DNA of 6,918 nt from a bacterium (GTDB lineage: Bacteria > Patescibacteriota > Patescibacteriia > CAIQCM01). The notes below the pieces were generated by a model, which searched no databases, was not told the origin of the DNA, and worked only from the letters and a program-made list of their open reading frames with translations. The translations under genes were made by a program, and so were the position numbers. Of this stretch, positions 1 to 5,990 are shown one piece after another. Every line of letters starts with the position of its first letter. Positions within the stretch are counted from its first letter, which is position 1. The stretch covers positions 1 to 6,918 of the forward strand of contig JAHFIF010000063.1 in assembly GCA_023246535.1 (NCBI GenBank), written 5' to 3'.

Positions 1-1424
1 GTCGTGGTCGAAGCTGTCGGCGTGCTGGACGGCACGGTCACGGCCGGAACAAAGTCGGTCGTTGTAAAGTCGCCGGAGGAATTGTCAGTCGCCAACTGCG
101 ATCCGGCTGTCGACGTGGTCATGCCGTTGGCCGTAACCTTCCATGAATAAACCGTGCTGGGCTTGAGTTTGGCGGTCCATTTATCCGGCGTGGCATAAAC
201 GGTCGTGACCGGAGCCAACCCGAGCGGGATCGAATCGGAGTAGAAGATCGTTCCGGCGACCTTATCGGTGATCGTCAGCCTGGCGCCGATCGGCGGCTTG
301 CTGAATATAACCTTGAATGTGCGTACGTCTTCGGCCGCCTTCCCCTGAGCATCAACTTTTTGCACCTCGACGGAGGAGATCTTGAAGACGCCGATGATAT
401 TGGCGCCGGGAACGGCCGTCGACGTATTGGGATTGGTTGTCGCGGCCGGGGTATTCGTATTGGTTGTCGATTCAACCGGGACGGCGCTCACGGTGGTGAA
501 TTCGCCGGTTGACGTGGCAATTTGCGCGGCCGTGGCGTTAGGCGCCGCGTAGGCGGTCACCTTCCAGGAGTATGCCGTATTCATTTTTAACTTTGCCGTC
601 CCGTTGCCGATAACTACGTGCTGCGACAAGGCCGTGGTTTTTTCCCGGATGATCGGTTCGTTGTAAAAAATTGCGCCGGATGATTTTTCCGTGACCGTTA
701 AGCGGGCGCCGGCCGGCGCGGCGCTAAAGGCGATGTCAAAACTCCAAATTTGCGTGGCGGGCGTTGCGGTCGCATCAATGCTTACCAGATTGGTGGCGAC
801 CGATGATATCTTAAAAACCGAGCTTGTTTCCGGCACCGGCGCCGTATTCGTGTTATTATTGGTATTTTCGACCGGGGTAACCGGGTTGTTAACGTCGGCA
901 ACCGGCTGTTCGCTGGTCGCTTTATAGTCGCCGGCGCTGTTGATTGGATCCCCTATCTTATAGGCGGTCAGGTCGCTATCGGCCAAGTTTTGGATCTTTT
1001 GGAACCAATTGTCGCCAAACAGCTGTTTCGCTACAGCTTCGGTGGAAACCCATTGCAGCGTGCCGTCGGCCGCGATGACATAAACCTTGGTGTCGCTTGG
1101 GGTTTTTACCAAGCGCGCGCCGGCTTTGGCAACGACATCGCCGCCAACCGGCAGCGCCGCCAGTTCGGTATCGGTCACGGTTTTGACGCTCGAGAAATCT
1201 TTATACCAGCTGTAAAAAACCGTTTCATTGGGGAAAATATACTTTTTATTGTCTGAGCCGACGAAATATACCGTCGGAGTTGTTCCTTTGAGCAGTTGCC
1301 CGGCCAGGTCGGTGGTAACCGTCACCGCTTTGGCCGTCAAAGCTTGGCCCGAAATAAAAAACAGCACGGTCATAAATGCTCCGACAAATACGAGCAATGG
1401 CCGCGCTTCAAGCTTCTTTAGCAT
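1..1424 (-). CDS. Secreted Patescibacteria-type surface protein with Fn3-like repeats (C-terminus beyond window)
   Basis: The frame is open from ATG at 1424 to the left edge: 474 codons with no stop, so the C-terminus is missing. Residues 9-33 form a signal peptide (hydrophobic LLVFVGAFMTVLFFISG, then ALTAKA), so the protein is exported or anchored. Residues about 50-165 are a duplicated module ('TVYFVGSDNKKYIFPNETVF', then 'KVYVIAADGTLQWVSTEAVA') common in surface proteins of candidate-phyla bacteria. Two Ig/Fn3-like repeats follow at about 203-312 and 346-456; they share 'VFKISSV', 'GARLT(V/I)T(E/D)K', 'G(A/T)IFY' and 'YSWKVTA'. Thr/Asn/Pro-rich linkers lie at about 180-200, 315-340 and from 459 on. 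Export and a surface role are inferred from this architecture; no enzymatic motif is visible. The start is fixed by the signal peptide and by a promoter 36 nt upstream. There is no Shine-Dalgarno sequence, only an A/T-rich leader, unlike the upstream genes. The gene is outside the envelope operon, being separated from it by a terminator. Confidence 0.85.
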   Translation of the reverse strand, partial: MLKKLEARPLLVFVGAFMTVLFFISGQALTAKAVTVTTDLAGQLLKGTTPTVYFVGSDNKKYIFPNETVFYSWYKDFSSVKTVTDTELAALPVGGDVVAKAGARLVKTPSDTKVYVIAADGTLQWVSTEAVAKQLFGDNWFQKIQNLADSDLTAYKIGDPINSAGDYKATSEQPVADVNNPVTPVENTNNNTNTAPVPETSSVFKISSVATNLVSIDATATPATQIWSFDIAFSAAPAGARLTVTEKSSGAIFYNEPIIREKTTALSQHVVIGNGTAKLKMNTAYSWKVTAYAAPNATAAQIATSTGEFTTVSAVPVESTTNTNTPAATTNPNTSTAVPGANIIGVFKISSVEVQKVDAQGKAAEDVRTFKVIFSKPPIGARLTITDKVAGTIFYSDSIPLGLAPVTTVYATPDKWTAKLKPSTVYSWKVTANGMTTSTAGSQLATDNSSGDFTTTDFVPAVTVPSSTPTASTT

Positions 1425-1459
1425 ATTGTTAATTTTTATTTTTATTTTGACTTTTCTAT

Positions 1460-1488
1460 AGTATAGCATTTTTTCGCTTACTTAGCAA
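1460..1488 (-). promoter_or_regulatory. Sigma70-type promoter of the surface-protein gene
   Basis: On the minus strand a -35 box TTGCTA (1488-1483) is followed by a 17-nt spacer and a -10 box TATACT (1465-1460). TGC precedes the -10 box, making it an extended -10. Transcription should start near 1453, giving a leader of about 30 nt to the ATG at 1424. A 10-bp palindrome GATGCGCATC (1492-1501) abuts the upstream side of the -35 box and could be an operator, which is inference only. Confidence 0.72.
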
Positions 1489-1502
1489 GTCGATGCGCAT
1501 CA

Positions 1503-1526
1503 AAAAATTCGCGATCGCGAATTTTT
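1503..1526. terminator. Perfect 24-bp palindrome, possible bidirectional terminator
   Basis: Positions 1503-1526 are a perfect self-complementary palindrome centred between 1514 and 1515. It has A-rich outer arms, T-rich on the opposite side, and a core around CGCGATCGCG. Either strand can form a hairpin of about 10 bp with a short loop, ending in a run of T. It lies just behind the main terminator and just ahead of the next promoter, so it may be a second, bidirectional terminator or a binding site for a dimeric regulator. Confidence 0.5.
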
Positions 1527-1530
1527 GGAT

Positions 1531-1560
1531 AAAAAAACGGGAGACACCAGGTGCCTCCCG
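1531..1560 (-). terminator. Intrinsic terminator of the envelope operon
   Basis: On the minus strand positions 1560-1538 form a 10-bp stem (CGGGAGGCAC with GTGTCTCCCG, including one G-U pair) and a 3-nt loop, directly followed by seven T (1537-1531). This is a textbook Rho-independent terminator. It starts 19 nt after the TAG stop of the preceding gene, the same spacing seen between stop and first hairpin in three of the intergenic elements upstream. Confidence 0.93.
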
Positions 1561-1579
1561 CGCGAATGCGCGCGATGCG

Positions 1580-1996
1580 CTACTCGTCGAACCCGGCAAA
1601 GATGCCGGGATATTTGCCGCTCGTCCGAAAGCCTTCGAGCGCGCCCATGACCAATTTCATGTTCATGGGGTGCGTTGTGATGGCGACCGCCTCAACCGTG
1701 CGGTTCGGAACGTCCAAACCTCTTGAAACATGGATCCGGTTGAGGAGCAGACCCCTCTTTGTCCGTCCGACCAGCTTCAGCTGATAGTCTTTGGAAAAAG
1801 TAACCGCGTGCGTGATGACGTTCCCGACGAACCAGTCGGAAAAGCGTTCCGGCTCAACGCTGTCGATACGCACGATGATATTGCCTCGCGTGCGCTCGAC
1901 CCTGATCCATTTCTTGGTGTAGTTTGCGTGCCGCCAAACTGTCACCCCGTATAACGCCGCGGCCGCGATCGCAATGATACCCAGTACAGTAAGCAT
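1580..1996 (-). CDS. Membrane-anchored protein of unknown function (138 aa)
   Basis: I do not recognise a family. Residues 2-20 (LTVLGIIAIAAAALYGVTV) are a single membrane anchor. It is followed by a basic stretch (WRHANYTKKWIRVERTRG) and a soluble region of about 110 residues, rich in alternating hydrophobic segments that suggest beta strands ('NIIVRIDSV', 'YQLKLVGRT', 'VEAVAITTH'). By the positive-inside rule the basic flank suggests a cytoplasmic C-terminal part, but this is uncertain. It is the last gene of the run: GGAGG at 2007-2003 lies 6 nt before the ATG, and the upstream gene stops just 12 nt before it, so translation is probably coupled. The TAG stop is followed by the intrinsic terminator. 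Confidence 0.82.
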   Translation of the reverse strand: MLTVLGIIAIAAAALYGVTVWRHANYTKKWIRVERTRGNIIVRIDSVEPERFSDWFVGNVITHAVTFSKDYQLKLVGRTKRGLLLNRIHVSRGLDVPNRTVEAVAITTHPMNMKLVMGALEGFRTSGKYPGIFAGFDE

Positions 1997-2002
1997 GCAA
2001 AT

Positions 2003-2007
2003 CCTCC
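2003..2007 (-). promoter_or_regulatory. Shine-Dalgarno site between two coupled genes
   Basis: GGAGG lies 6 nt before the ATG at 1996 and only 1 nt after the TAA of the preceding gene (2011-2009). A ribosome terminating on that stop covers this site. This supports translational coupling of the last two genes and explains why no hairpin element fits at this junction. Confidence 0.8.
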
Positions 2008-2008
2008 G

Positions 2009-2389
2009 TTACGAAGAGCGGCCGTTGGCGACCAGTTGAGCGAGGATCTTCCTTTGCAGATCGACGCTCGTTTCGGCTAGCGCCACCAACTTTTTGGTGT
2101 TAGCGTTCGTACTGCTTATGGCCGAGGTTGCCGATAGGAACGCGAGCGCAAATACGGCGACGACTGCCATGAAGGCGAGCACCAGCCAGGCCTTGTCCGA
2201 ATCGGCTTGGCTATTGCCATTTTCCGCGACCGCCGCCGGATCGATGAGCGGCGCATCGGCGGCGCCCGCATCGACTACCGTCACTGGACCAGCTTGCTGA
2301 ATCGATGCTTCGGCGCGTTGACCGCCCGTTAGAGCGCAAACGGCGGCGATTACCACCGTCGCGAATCGATGCATTTTTGCCTTTTTCAT
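2009..2389 (-). CDS. Exported single-pass membrane protein of unknown function (126 aa)
   Basis: No family is recognised. The N-terminus is a signal peptide (basic MKKAKMHR, then hydrophobic FATVVIAAVCAL) with a plausible signal-peptidase I site after AEA at residue 28. An Ala/Asp-rich extracytoplasmic segment (about 29-66) follows, then a strong transmembrane segment at about 67-91 (AWLVLAFMAVVAVFALAFLSATSAI). The polar tail 'NTKKLVALAETSVDLQRKILAQLVANG' is predicted helical and could be a short coiled coil. If the signal peptide is cleaved, the tail is cytoplasmic. The start is supported by AAGGAG at 2400-2395, 5 nt before the ATG. It is preceded by intergenic element A and followed within 12 nt by the 138-residue gene, so the two products may act together. 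Confidence 0.83.
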   Translation of the reverse strand: MKKAKMHRFATVVIAAVCALTGGQRAEASIQQAGPVTVVDAGAADAPLIDPAAVAENGNSQADSDKAWLVLAFMAVVAVFALAFLSATSAISSTNANTKKLVALAETSVDLQRKILAQLVANGRSS

Positions 2390-2430
2390 TTTTTCTCCTT
2401 ATCGTTTGAATTCAGTGGACTTTCCGTATT

Positions 2431-2526
2431 TTCCCAATCAAGGCCGCTACCGCGACGGCGGTAACCGACTTGATTGGGAAGGCGTTACAACCGTTGGTTG
2501 TAACGCCGTTCGCGTTCGCGAAAGAG
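2431..2526 (-). repeat. Tandem-hairpin intergenic element, copy A
   Basis: Read on the minus strand from the TAG at 2529-2527. The 19-nt linker begins CTCTTTCG and contains its own small inverted repeat (TTCGC/GCGAA, 2522-2509). H1 (2507-2481) has perfect 12-bp arms GGCGTTACAACC and GGTTGTAACGCC with a 3-nt loop. H2 abuts it directly: 12-bp outer arms TTCCCAATCAAG and CTTGATTGGGAA (2480-2469 with 2442-2431), a 3x3 internal loop, and an inner stem GTTACCGC/GCGGTAGC capped by CGTC. Downstream lies GGAAAG..TGAATT, shared with copy B. There is no U-tract after either hairpin, so this is not an ordinary terminator. It separates the hydrolase-like gene from the 126-residue gene. Confidence 0.75.
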
Positions 2527-3087
2527 CTATCTCCTTCCTTGTTTGCCAACCTTCAGCTTGGTCGGCGGGTGCGGGATCTTCCTGTGCCGGCGCGCGGGTT
2601 CGGATCGCACGCAGTGACTCATTGCCTCGACACTCACCACGATATCGGCTTGCTCCGCGAGACCGGTGGGGCAGGAGCGGCGCGGGCCGAAACCGGTGAT
2701 GTTTTGGTTAACGGCCAATTGCGTCATGGTTCCTCCGTTTTTTCCGTTTAGATCGTCTTGAATTTGCTGCAACAGGTCGCAGATTGTTGATTGAATGGTC
2801 GGCGATGCGGCGCCGACCATCATGATCGACGGTTCTTCCCGAAGCATTCGGAGCAGACGATCGCTATGCGGTGTTACCACCGAATCAGAATACGAGAGCA
2901 CGACCATTTTTGGCGCTTGTTCGGACGCATGTTTCGCATCATCCGCTTGCAAGCGCATGATGGCGTCGGCGATCTTGGCCATCTCATCAGGCGAGTTGCC
3001 GATATACAGCGACCCGTCTTCATGCACGAAATCGTGTTGCGCATCGATTACGGACAGAAGGATTTGCCTCCGATTATTACCCGCCAT
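2527..3087 (-). CDS. Isochorismatase/nicotinamidase-like cysteine hydrolase homologue, possibly inactive or C-terminally altered
   Basis: The N-terminus 'ILLSVIDAQHDFVHEDGSLYIGNSPDEMAKIADAI' closely follows the opening of nicotinamidase-type cysteine hydrolases, whose catalytic Asp sits in D-x-Q-x-DF (here Asp15 counted from the chosen start). 'VVSVEAMSHCVRSE' matches the family's GEA-x-SHCV segment with the nucleophilic Cys (here Cys159). These enzymes hydrolyse nicotinamide, isochorismate or related amides. The usual metal-binding D-x-H is not clear ('YSDSVVTPHSD') and the catalytic Lys cannot be assigned safely. The C-terminus after the Cys is only 27 residues and strongly basic, shorter than typical. 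No signal peptide is seen, so it is presumably cytosolic. ATG at 3087 is preferred over TTG at 3093 because AAAGGAAAGG ends 7 nt before the ATG. The upstream gene's TGA lies 2 nt ahead, so translation is coupled. Confidence 0.68.
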   Translation of the reverse strand: MAGNNRRQILLSVIDAQHDFVHEDGSLYIGNSPDEMAKIADAIMRLQADDAKHASEQAPKMVVLSYSDSVVTPHSDRLLRMLREEPSIMMVGAASPTIQSTICDLLQQIQDDLNGKNGGTMTQLAVNQNITGFGPRRSCPTGLAEQADIVVSVEAMSHCVRSEPARRHRKIPHPPTKLKVGKQGRR

Positions 3088-3089
3088 GT

Positions 3090-3467
3090 TCAAACCTTTC
3101 CTTTCGAATCATTTTGATCGTTTTGCCTCGGCCATAGCGCATCCAATTCGGATACTGCAAGCCGTTGCGTGTAACGCAGCAAGTCCGTCCGCATGGCCGG
3201 ATCGACGGGACGCAACCGTCCCGACGCAATGTCATCGTGCGTCACGGTCGTAAAAACCGGCGGATGGTTGCCGTGTTCGTCGAGCCAAAATTCTCGCTCG
3301 AAGATTGCCGGCGTCCGAGGCGCGTCTGAATCAAGCGCGAGACCGTGATTCGGAAACACCGTGAGTCGGCCGGGCGTGTAACGGACGGGGCGACGACTGC
3401 GCCGCCGCAGCATGATCGCGGTACCGAGCGCGGCGACAAGCAAAATAACAACCAATGCAATATTCAT
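3090..3467 (-). CDS. Membrane-anchored protein of unknown function (125 aa)
   Basis: No family is recognised. Residues 3-20 (IALVVILLVAALGTAIML) are a membrane anchor, followed by the very basic RRRSRRPVR, which predicts a cytoplasmic C-terminal region of about 95 residues. That region includes 'REFWLDEHGNHPPVFTTVTHDDIASGRLRP' and an amphipathic stretch 'AMRTDLLRYTQRLAVSELDAL'. The frame stays open upstream to 3533, but the start at 3467 is chosen because AAAGGA sits 6 nt before it and the anchor then begins at residue 2-3. The upstream stretch is poorly protein-like and overlaps the intergenic leader. The TGA stop is 2 nt before the ATG of the hydrolase-like gene, so the two are probably made in coupled fashion; the anchor protein might recruit the soluble partner to the membrane, which is inference. 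Confidence 0.78.
   Translation of the reverse strand: MNIALVVILLVAALGTAIMLRRRSRRPVRYTPGRLTVFPNHGLALDSDAPRTPAIFEREFWLDEHGNHPPVFTTVTHDDIASGRLRPVDPAMRTDLLRYTQRLAVSELDALWPRQNDQNDSKGKV
3095..3104 (-). promoter_or_regulatory. Shine-Dalgarno site deciding the start of the hydrolase-like gene
   Basis: AAAGGAAAGG lies inside the last codons of the upstream gene and ends 7 nt before the ATG at 3087, but only 1 nt before the alternative TTG at 3093. The spacing favours the ATG. Confidence 0.7.
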
Positions 3468-3473
3468 CGTTTG

Positions 3474-3479
3474 TCCTTT
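3474..3479 (-). promoter_or_regulatory. Shine-Dalgarno site deciding the start of the 125-aa membrane protein
   Basis: AAAGGA with a 6-nt spacer (CAAACG) to the ATG at 3467. The longer in-frame start at 3533 has no such site: it is preceded by GATTCT and lies inside the conserved H2 arm of element B. Confidence 0.7.
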
Positions 3480-3526
3480 GGTTTCGGGCCGATTGGCCGT
3501 GGTAAATTCAACATGCTTTCCATTTC

Positions 3527-3653
3527 TTCCCAATAGAATCCGCGAGCCGCGTTCATCCCCCTCCGGGCGAACGGACTTGCGGACTTTATTGGGAAGGCGA
3601 GCGGGACGGTGTTATCCGTCAAACGCTCGCCTTAAGCTATTGCGAAAGAACTA
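3527..3653 (-). repeat. Tandem-hairpin intergenic element, copy B
   Basis: The preceding gene ends in TAG (3656-3654), immediately followed by a second TAG (3653-3651) that is the one in register with the other copies. A 19-nt linker starting TTCTTTCG follows. H1 (3631-3596) has perfect 8-bp outer arms GGCGAGCG/CGCTCGCC and a 5-bp inner stem GACGG/CCGTC. H2 abuts it: TTCCCAATA pairs with TATTGGGAA (3595-3587 with 3535-3527), and a GC-rich interior can fold as CGTTC/GAACG. The strand reads TTCCCAATAAAGTCCG after H1, identical to copy C. Downstream GGAAAG..TGAATT resembles copy A. The H1 arms differ entirely from copies A and C yet remain complementary, which points to selection on structure. 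Confidence 0.75.
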
Positions 3654-3917
3654 CTACTTGGTTGAACGAAGATACAGGTCTGGCGGCGTTGCGTCGGCGG
3701 CCGATAACGTATCGGCGTCCGAGGCTGTTCCGCAGTCCGGTATTTCGAGCGTTCCCCCATCGAGCGCGACCGTGGGCAAAGCACAACTTTCGTCGTCCGG
3801 TGCCGGAGCAACGGCTCCGAAGTTGCTGCTGTTCTCGGCGGGAGTGCTGTTTTCCGTTTCGCACCCCGCCAAAAACATGGTGAATGCCAAGATCGCTATA
3901 CTCGGGGTCTTTCTCAT
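3654..3917 (-). CDS. Small lipoprotein of unknown function (87 aa)
   Basis: MRKTPSIAILAFTMFLAGCETEN is a classic lipoprotein signal: basic start, hydrophobic core and lipobox L-A-G-C, with Cys19 as the lipid-modified residue. The mature chain is about 69 residues, acidic and rich in Ser, Ala, Asp and Pro, with two further Cys ('ESCALPTVALDGGTLEIPDCG') that could form a disulfide about 17 residues apart. No family is recognised; it may be an envelope linker or accessory subunit. AGGAGG sits 5 nt before the ATG and fixes the start. It follows the large lipoprotein gene and is preceded by the diverged element D plus two more hairpins. It ends in two consecutive TAG codons. Confidence 0.82.
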   Translation of the reverse strand: MRKTPSIAILAFTMFLAGCETENSTPAENSSNFGAVAPAPDDESCALPTVALDGGTLEIPDCGTASDADTLSAADATPPDLYLRSTK

Positions 3918-3934
3918 CCGTTCCTCCTATAACA

Positions 3935-3972
3935 TGTCCGTATCGCCGGACAATTGCGGGCCACATGGCCGC
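3935..3972 (-). promoter_or_regulatory. Two extra hairpins in the leader of the small lipoprotein gene
   Basis: Between element D and the strong AGGAGG site are two more inverted repeats on the minus strand: a stem around GCGGCCA/TGGCCCGC with one bulged C (3972-3956), and the perfect 6-bp TGTCCG/CGGACA with a 6-nt loop (3952-3935). The second ends 6 nt before the AGGAGG at 3928-3923, so the ribosome site stays exposed. They could stabilise the downstream message after processing; this role is inferred. Confidence 0.5.
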
Positions 3973-3974
3973 TT

Positions 3975-4077
3975 TTTCAAGAGCAAAGCGCACTTTACGC
4001 CTTGCCCTGATCAATGTTACCAGACCTTGCTGGAAAGGCGAGAGGCTAGGAGCACCCCTCGCCCGTTATGGCTTTTG
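3975..4077 (-). repeat. Tandem-hairpin intergenic element, diverged copy D
   Basis: After the TAG at 4080-4078 and a 14-nt linker comes H1 (4063-4037): GGCGAGGGG pairs with CCTCTCGCC (one G-U) around a 9-nt loop. It is followed directly by TTTCCAGCAAGGTCTGG, recognisably similar to the TTCCCAATAAAGTCCG of copies B and C. The H2 arm (4036-4025) can pair with 3988-3975 through TTTC/GAAA and AGCAAGG/CTTTGCT with an internal loop. Layout matches A-C, but sequence and spacing have drifted, so the relationship is likely rather than certain. Confidence 0.5.
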
Positions 4078-5943
4078 CTAGTTACAGATCACCGGCGTGA
4101 ACTGCGCTCTGTCGCCGGCGCTCGAGGTCGATGCGATGCCGAAAGTGCTTCCGCTGGCGGCGAGATCGGCGGCATCATATTTTCTCCGACTGCTATCGTC
4201 GGTAAAGATGTTGACCACGTCGCCAACCTGCACCCCGTTACTGCCAAACATGAGCAGATAGGTGTCGCCGACCACCGGGTTGGCAATGAGTAGGCCGATG
4301 TATTTTCCGTTCCAAGCCAGACGATCATGCCTGCCGCCTGAATTAGTTCCCGTCAAACCCATGACCTCGATTGTTTGTTTAACGATGCCGTCAGGCGAAG
4401 CGTCAAACGATACAAACGAGAGATAGTGGATCCAGTTCTGGCCGGGCGCAACATACCACCAAGCCATCACGTAGCCGATATCAGTCGCGGCAATTGAATC
4501 GAGGACGATTCCTTCAAGGGTGGCGGAGAGACCGGCCATGTTGCCTTTTGCATTTACCAAATTGGGGTAAACACCGCCGTTCTTCACGACGTTTATCGAC
4601 ACCTTGCCGTCTTGCGCCATGCCGAAGGCCCAGCTTCCGTTCCCCTGGACGGCCGCCGTTGTCGAAAAGCCGGAACGCTGACTGGGACCCCACTGAAACT
4701 GAGTATCAACGGCCAGTCCGCTTGCGCTCAAGTTGAATTTGGTGAGCGTTGGCGCCATATTTACACTCATGAAACCATAGGCGTTATTCGTGCCAGCGAT
4801 CATGTCCACCGTGGTCTGGTTGAGCGAAGTGTCGATCATTTTGCCATCGGCATCGAACCGGGAGAAGTTGGAATACAGTCCGGTTTTGACATTGGAAACG
4901 TACCCGCCATCCGTCGAAGTAACCGCGACGTTAAAACCGCTTAAATCGCTGGCGGTGGTAATGTCACGATCCGATGACCATTTGTTTCCACCGATATCGA
5001 CGGCTGCGAACATCACCTTGTCCATTTCCTTGGGCATGTGCGTGTTGTCCTTCCAGACGATACCAAAACCGGAATCGCTCCCGGCCATGCGCGGGTTGAT
5101 GCCATTGCCGATATCGGCCGTTATGCCGATCGAACATCCTTGCAAGGTCATGACCTCGCCGCCCAGGACAATGGCCGGATCAGGCAGTGCCTGGGCCATA
5201 TCCCCCGTGCCATAGAGCGTCCCCGTATTCACGCCGAAAGCGCGAAATTCGCGGTAAGCAACATCATCATCGACATGGATGCCGGCAAAAAACCAGTCGC
5301 CCGGTTTCGCCGCAGGCGTCCCCTGCCCAATGTGTTCGACCGTGACTTTCAGCTTTAGCTTTGTCGGCCCGCTGATGACGAAAAGACCGAAGTCGTTTCG
5401 GCAACCAAGCGTGCCGTTATTATCGATCGCGCCCGAACAGAACAGCGTTCCGGAATCGTCATACACGCGAAGCGAGATGATGTCCGAATGATTGTTGCCA
5501 ACGACGACGAACGGGATTTGCTGAACGTTGATCGGTTCATCAGCGTCAAAAACCAGATACGTCACGTCGTTGTCGGACGAACCGGCGGCTATATTTCGAG
5601 CAGCCGGCGTATCACTGGCGCGCTTGACGCGGATGCCGAGTTTTTTCGGCACGCTAACCGTTCCCGTAGCCGTGGCCGTCGCGGTCGTTGTCGCAGTGAT
5701 AACGGTCGTAACGGTGGTCGGCTCCGTCGTGGTCGCGGTCGAAGTGTTCGTAACCGACGGCGTTGCGGTTGCGGGAATCGCTTGTGTCGCGGTCGCAGAC
5801 GCTGTCTGTGTCGAAGTTGCCGGCGCGGTCGGCGCGGGCGTCACCGGACCGATCGATGCATCCCTGGCGCCGCCAGTTTTGAGCGGCGAGTGATTGCAGC
5901 CGATGAGGGCCGCGACGAACAAAATCCCAATGACATGTTTCAT
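4078..5943 (-). CDS. Large surface lipoprotein with Thr/Ala-rich stalk and probable seven-bladed beta-propeller (621 aa)
   Basis: MKHVIGILFVAALIGC is a lipoprotein signal with lipobox LIGC (Cys16). Residues about 34-98 are an almost pure Thr/Ala/Ser/Pro/Val linker, probably an extended stalk. Residues about 103-260 begin 'LGIRVKRASDTPAARNIAAGSSDNDVTYLVF', a beta-domain style frequent in candidate-phyla surface proteins, with a likely Cys169-Cys181 disulfide. From about 285 to the end, seven similar strands recur roughly every 42-59 residues: GFGIVWKD, GGYVSNVK, AYGFMSVN, SWAFGMAQ, IGYVMAWW, YIGLLIAN, TFGIASTS. This suggests a seven-bladed propeller. Cys270 before the first blade and Cys620 at the C-terminus may join its ends. 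A binding or adhesion role is inferred. ATG at 5943 is chosen over 5961 because AAGGAG lies 9 nt upstream and the lipobox falls at the expected position. It is flanked by elements E and D. Confidence 0.85.
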   Translation of the reverse strand: MKHVIGILFVAALIGCNHSPLKTGGARDASIGPVTPAPTAPATSTQTASATATQAIPATATPSVTNTSTATTTEPTTVTTVITATTTATATATGTVSVPKKLGIRVKRASDTPAARNIAAGSSDNDVTYLVFDADEPINVQQIPFVVVGNNHSDIISLRVYDDSGTLFCSGAIDNNGTLGCRNDFGLFVISGPTKLKLKVTVEHIGQGTPAAKPGDWFFAGIHVDDDVAYREFRAFGVNTGTLYGTGDMAQALPDPAIVLGGEVMTLQGCSIGITADIGNGINPRMAGSDSGFGIVWKDNTHMPKEMDKVMFAAVDIGGNKWSSDRDITTASDLSGFNVAVTSTDGGYVSNVKTGLYSNFSRFDADGKMIDTSLNQTTVDMIAGTNNAYGFMSVNMAPTLTKFNLSASGLAVDTQFQWGPSQRSGFSTTAAVQGNGSWAFGMAQDGKVSINVVKNGGVYPNLVNAKGNMAGLSATLEGIVLDSIAATDIGYVMAWWYVAPGQNWIHYLSFVSFDASPDGIVKQTIEVMGLTGTNSGGRHDRLAWNGKYIGLLIANPVVGDTYLLMFGSNGVQVGDVVNIFTDDSSRRKYDAADLAASGSTFGIASTSSAGDRAQFTPVICN

Positions 5944-5952
5944 CTTCTCTGT

Positions 5953-5958
5953 CTCCTT
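5953..5958 (-). promoter_or_regulatory. Shine-Dalgarno site deciding the start of the large lipoprotein
   Basis: AAGGAG with a 9-nt spacer to the ATG at 5943. It overlaps the first codons of the longer in-frame start at 5961, which has no purine-rich site of its own. This makes 5943 the better start. Confidence 0.72.
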
Positions 5959-5976
5959 CATGTTGTAAAGAACTCG

Positions 5977-5990
5977 GCGGAACCTTCCGC
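5977..5990 (-). promoter_or_regulatory. Hairpin competing with H2 of element E
   Basis: GCGGAA and TTCCGC form a perfect 6-bp inverted repeat around 2 nt. The arm at 5990-5985 is also part of the H2 arm of element E (5994-5984), so the two folds exclude each other. It ends 18 nt before the Shine-Dalgarno site of the large lipoprotein gene. Confidence 0.4.

Noticed and set aside
691..1461. Plus-strand frames opposite the Fn3-repeat gene
   Set aside because: They lie wholly antisense to a continuous 474-codon frame with signal peptide and repeats, and lack start signals.
1511..1518. GCGATCGC as the cyanobacterial HIP1 octamer
   Set aside because: A single occurrence as the centre of a longer palindrome, in a genome with Patescibacteria-like proteins, is not evidence of HIP1.
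2431..2507. Integron attC recombination site
   Set aside because: The imperfect inverted repeats have the right size range, but no paired RYYYAAC and GTTRRRY core sites were found at their ends in this or the other copies.
2481..2507. H1 hairpins as ordinary intrinsic terminators
   Set aside because: They are followed by TTCCC or CTTC rather than a T-tract; the real terminator at 1560-1531 has seven T.
3468..3533. Twenty-two-residue N-terminal extension of the 125-residue membrane protein
   Set aside because: No Shine-Dalgarno site, it starts within the conserved H2 arm of element B, and it would bury the membrane anchor behind a polar lead; AAAGGA marks the start at 3467.
3527..3595. Miniature transposable element with TTCCCAATAAAGTC terminal repeats
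   Set aside because: H2 arms look like terminal inverted repeats, but no target-site duplication flanks them and H1 plus the linker outside the arms are also conserved, which favours an RNA-level unit.
3637..4014. A 125-codon minus-strand frame overlapping the small lipoprotein
   Set aside because: It is basic, low-complexity and spans element D; the overlapping frame has a lipobox signal and AGGAGG, so only that one is real.
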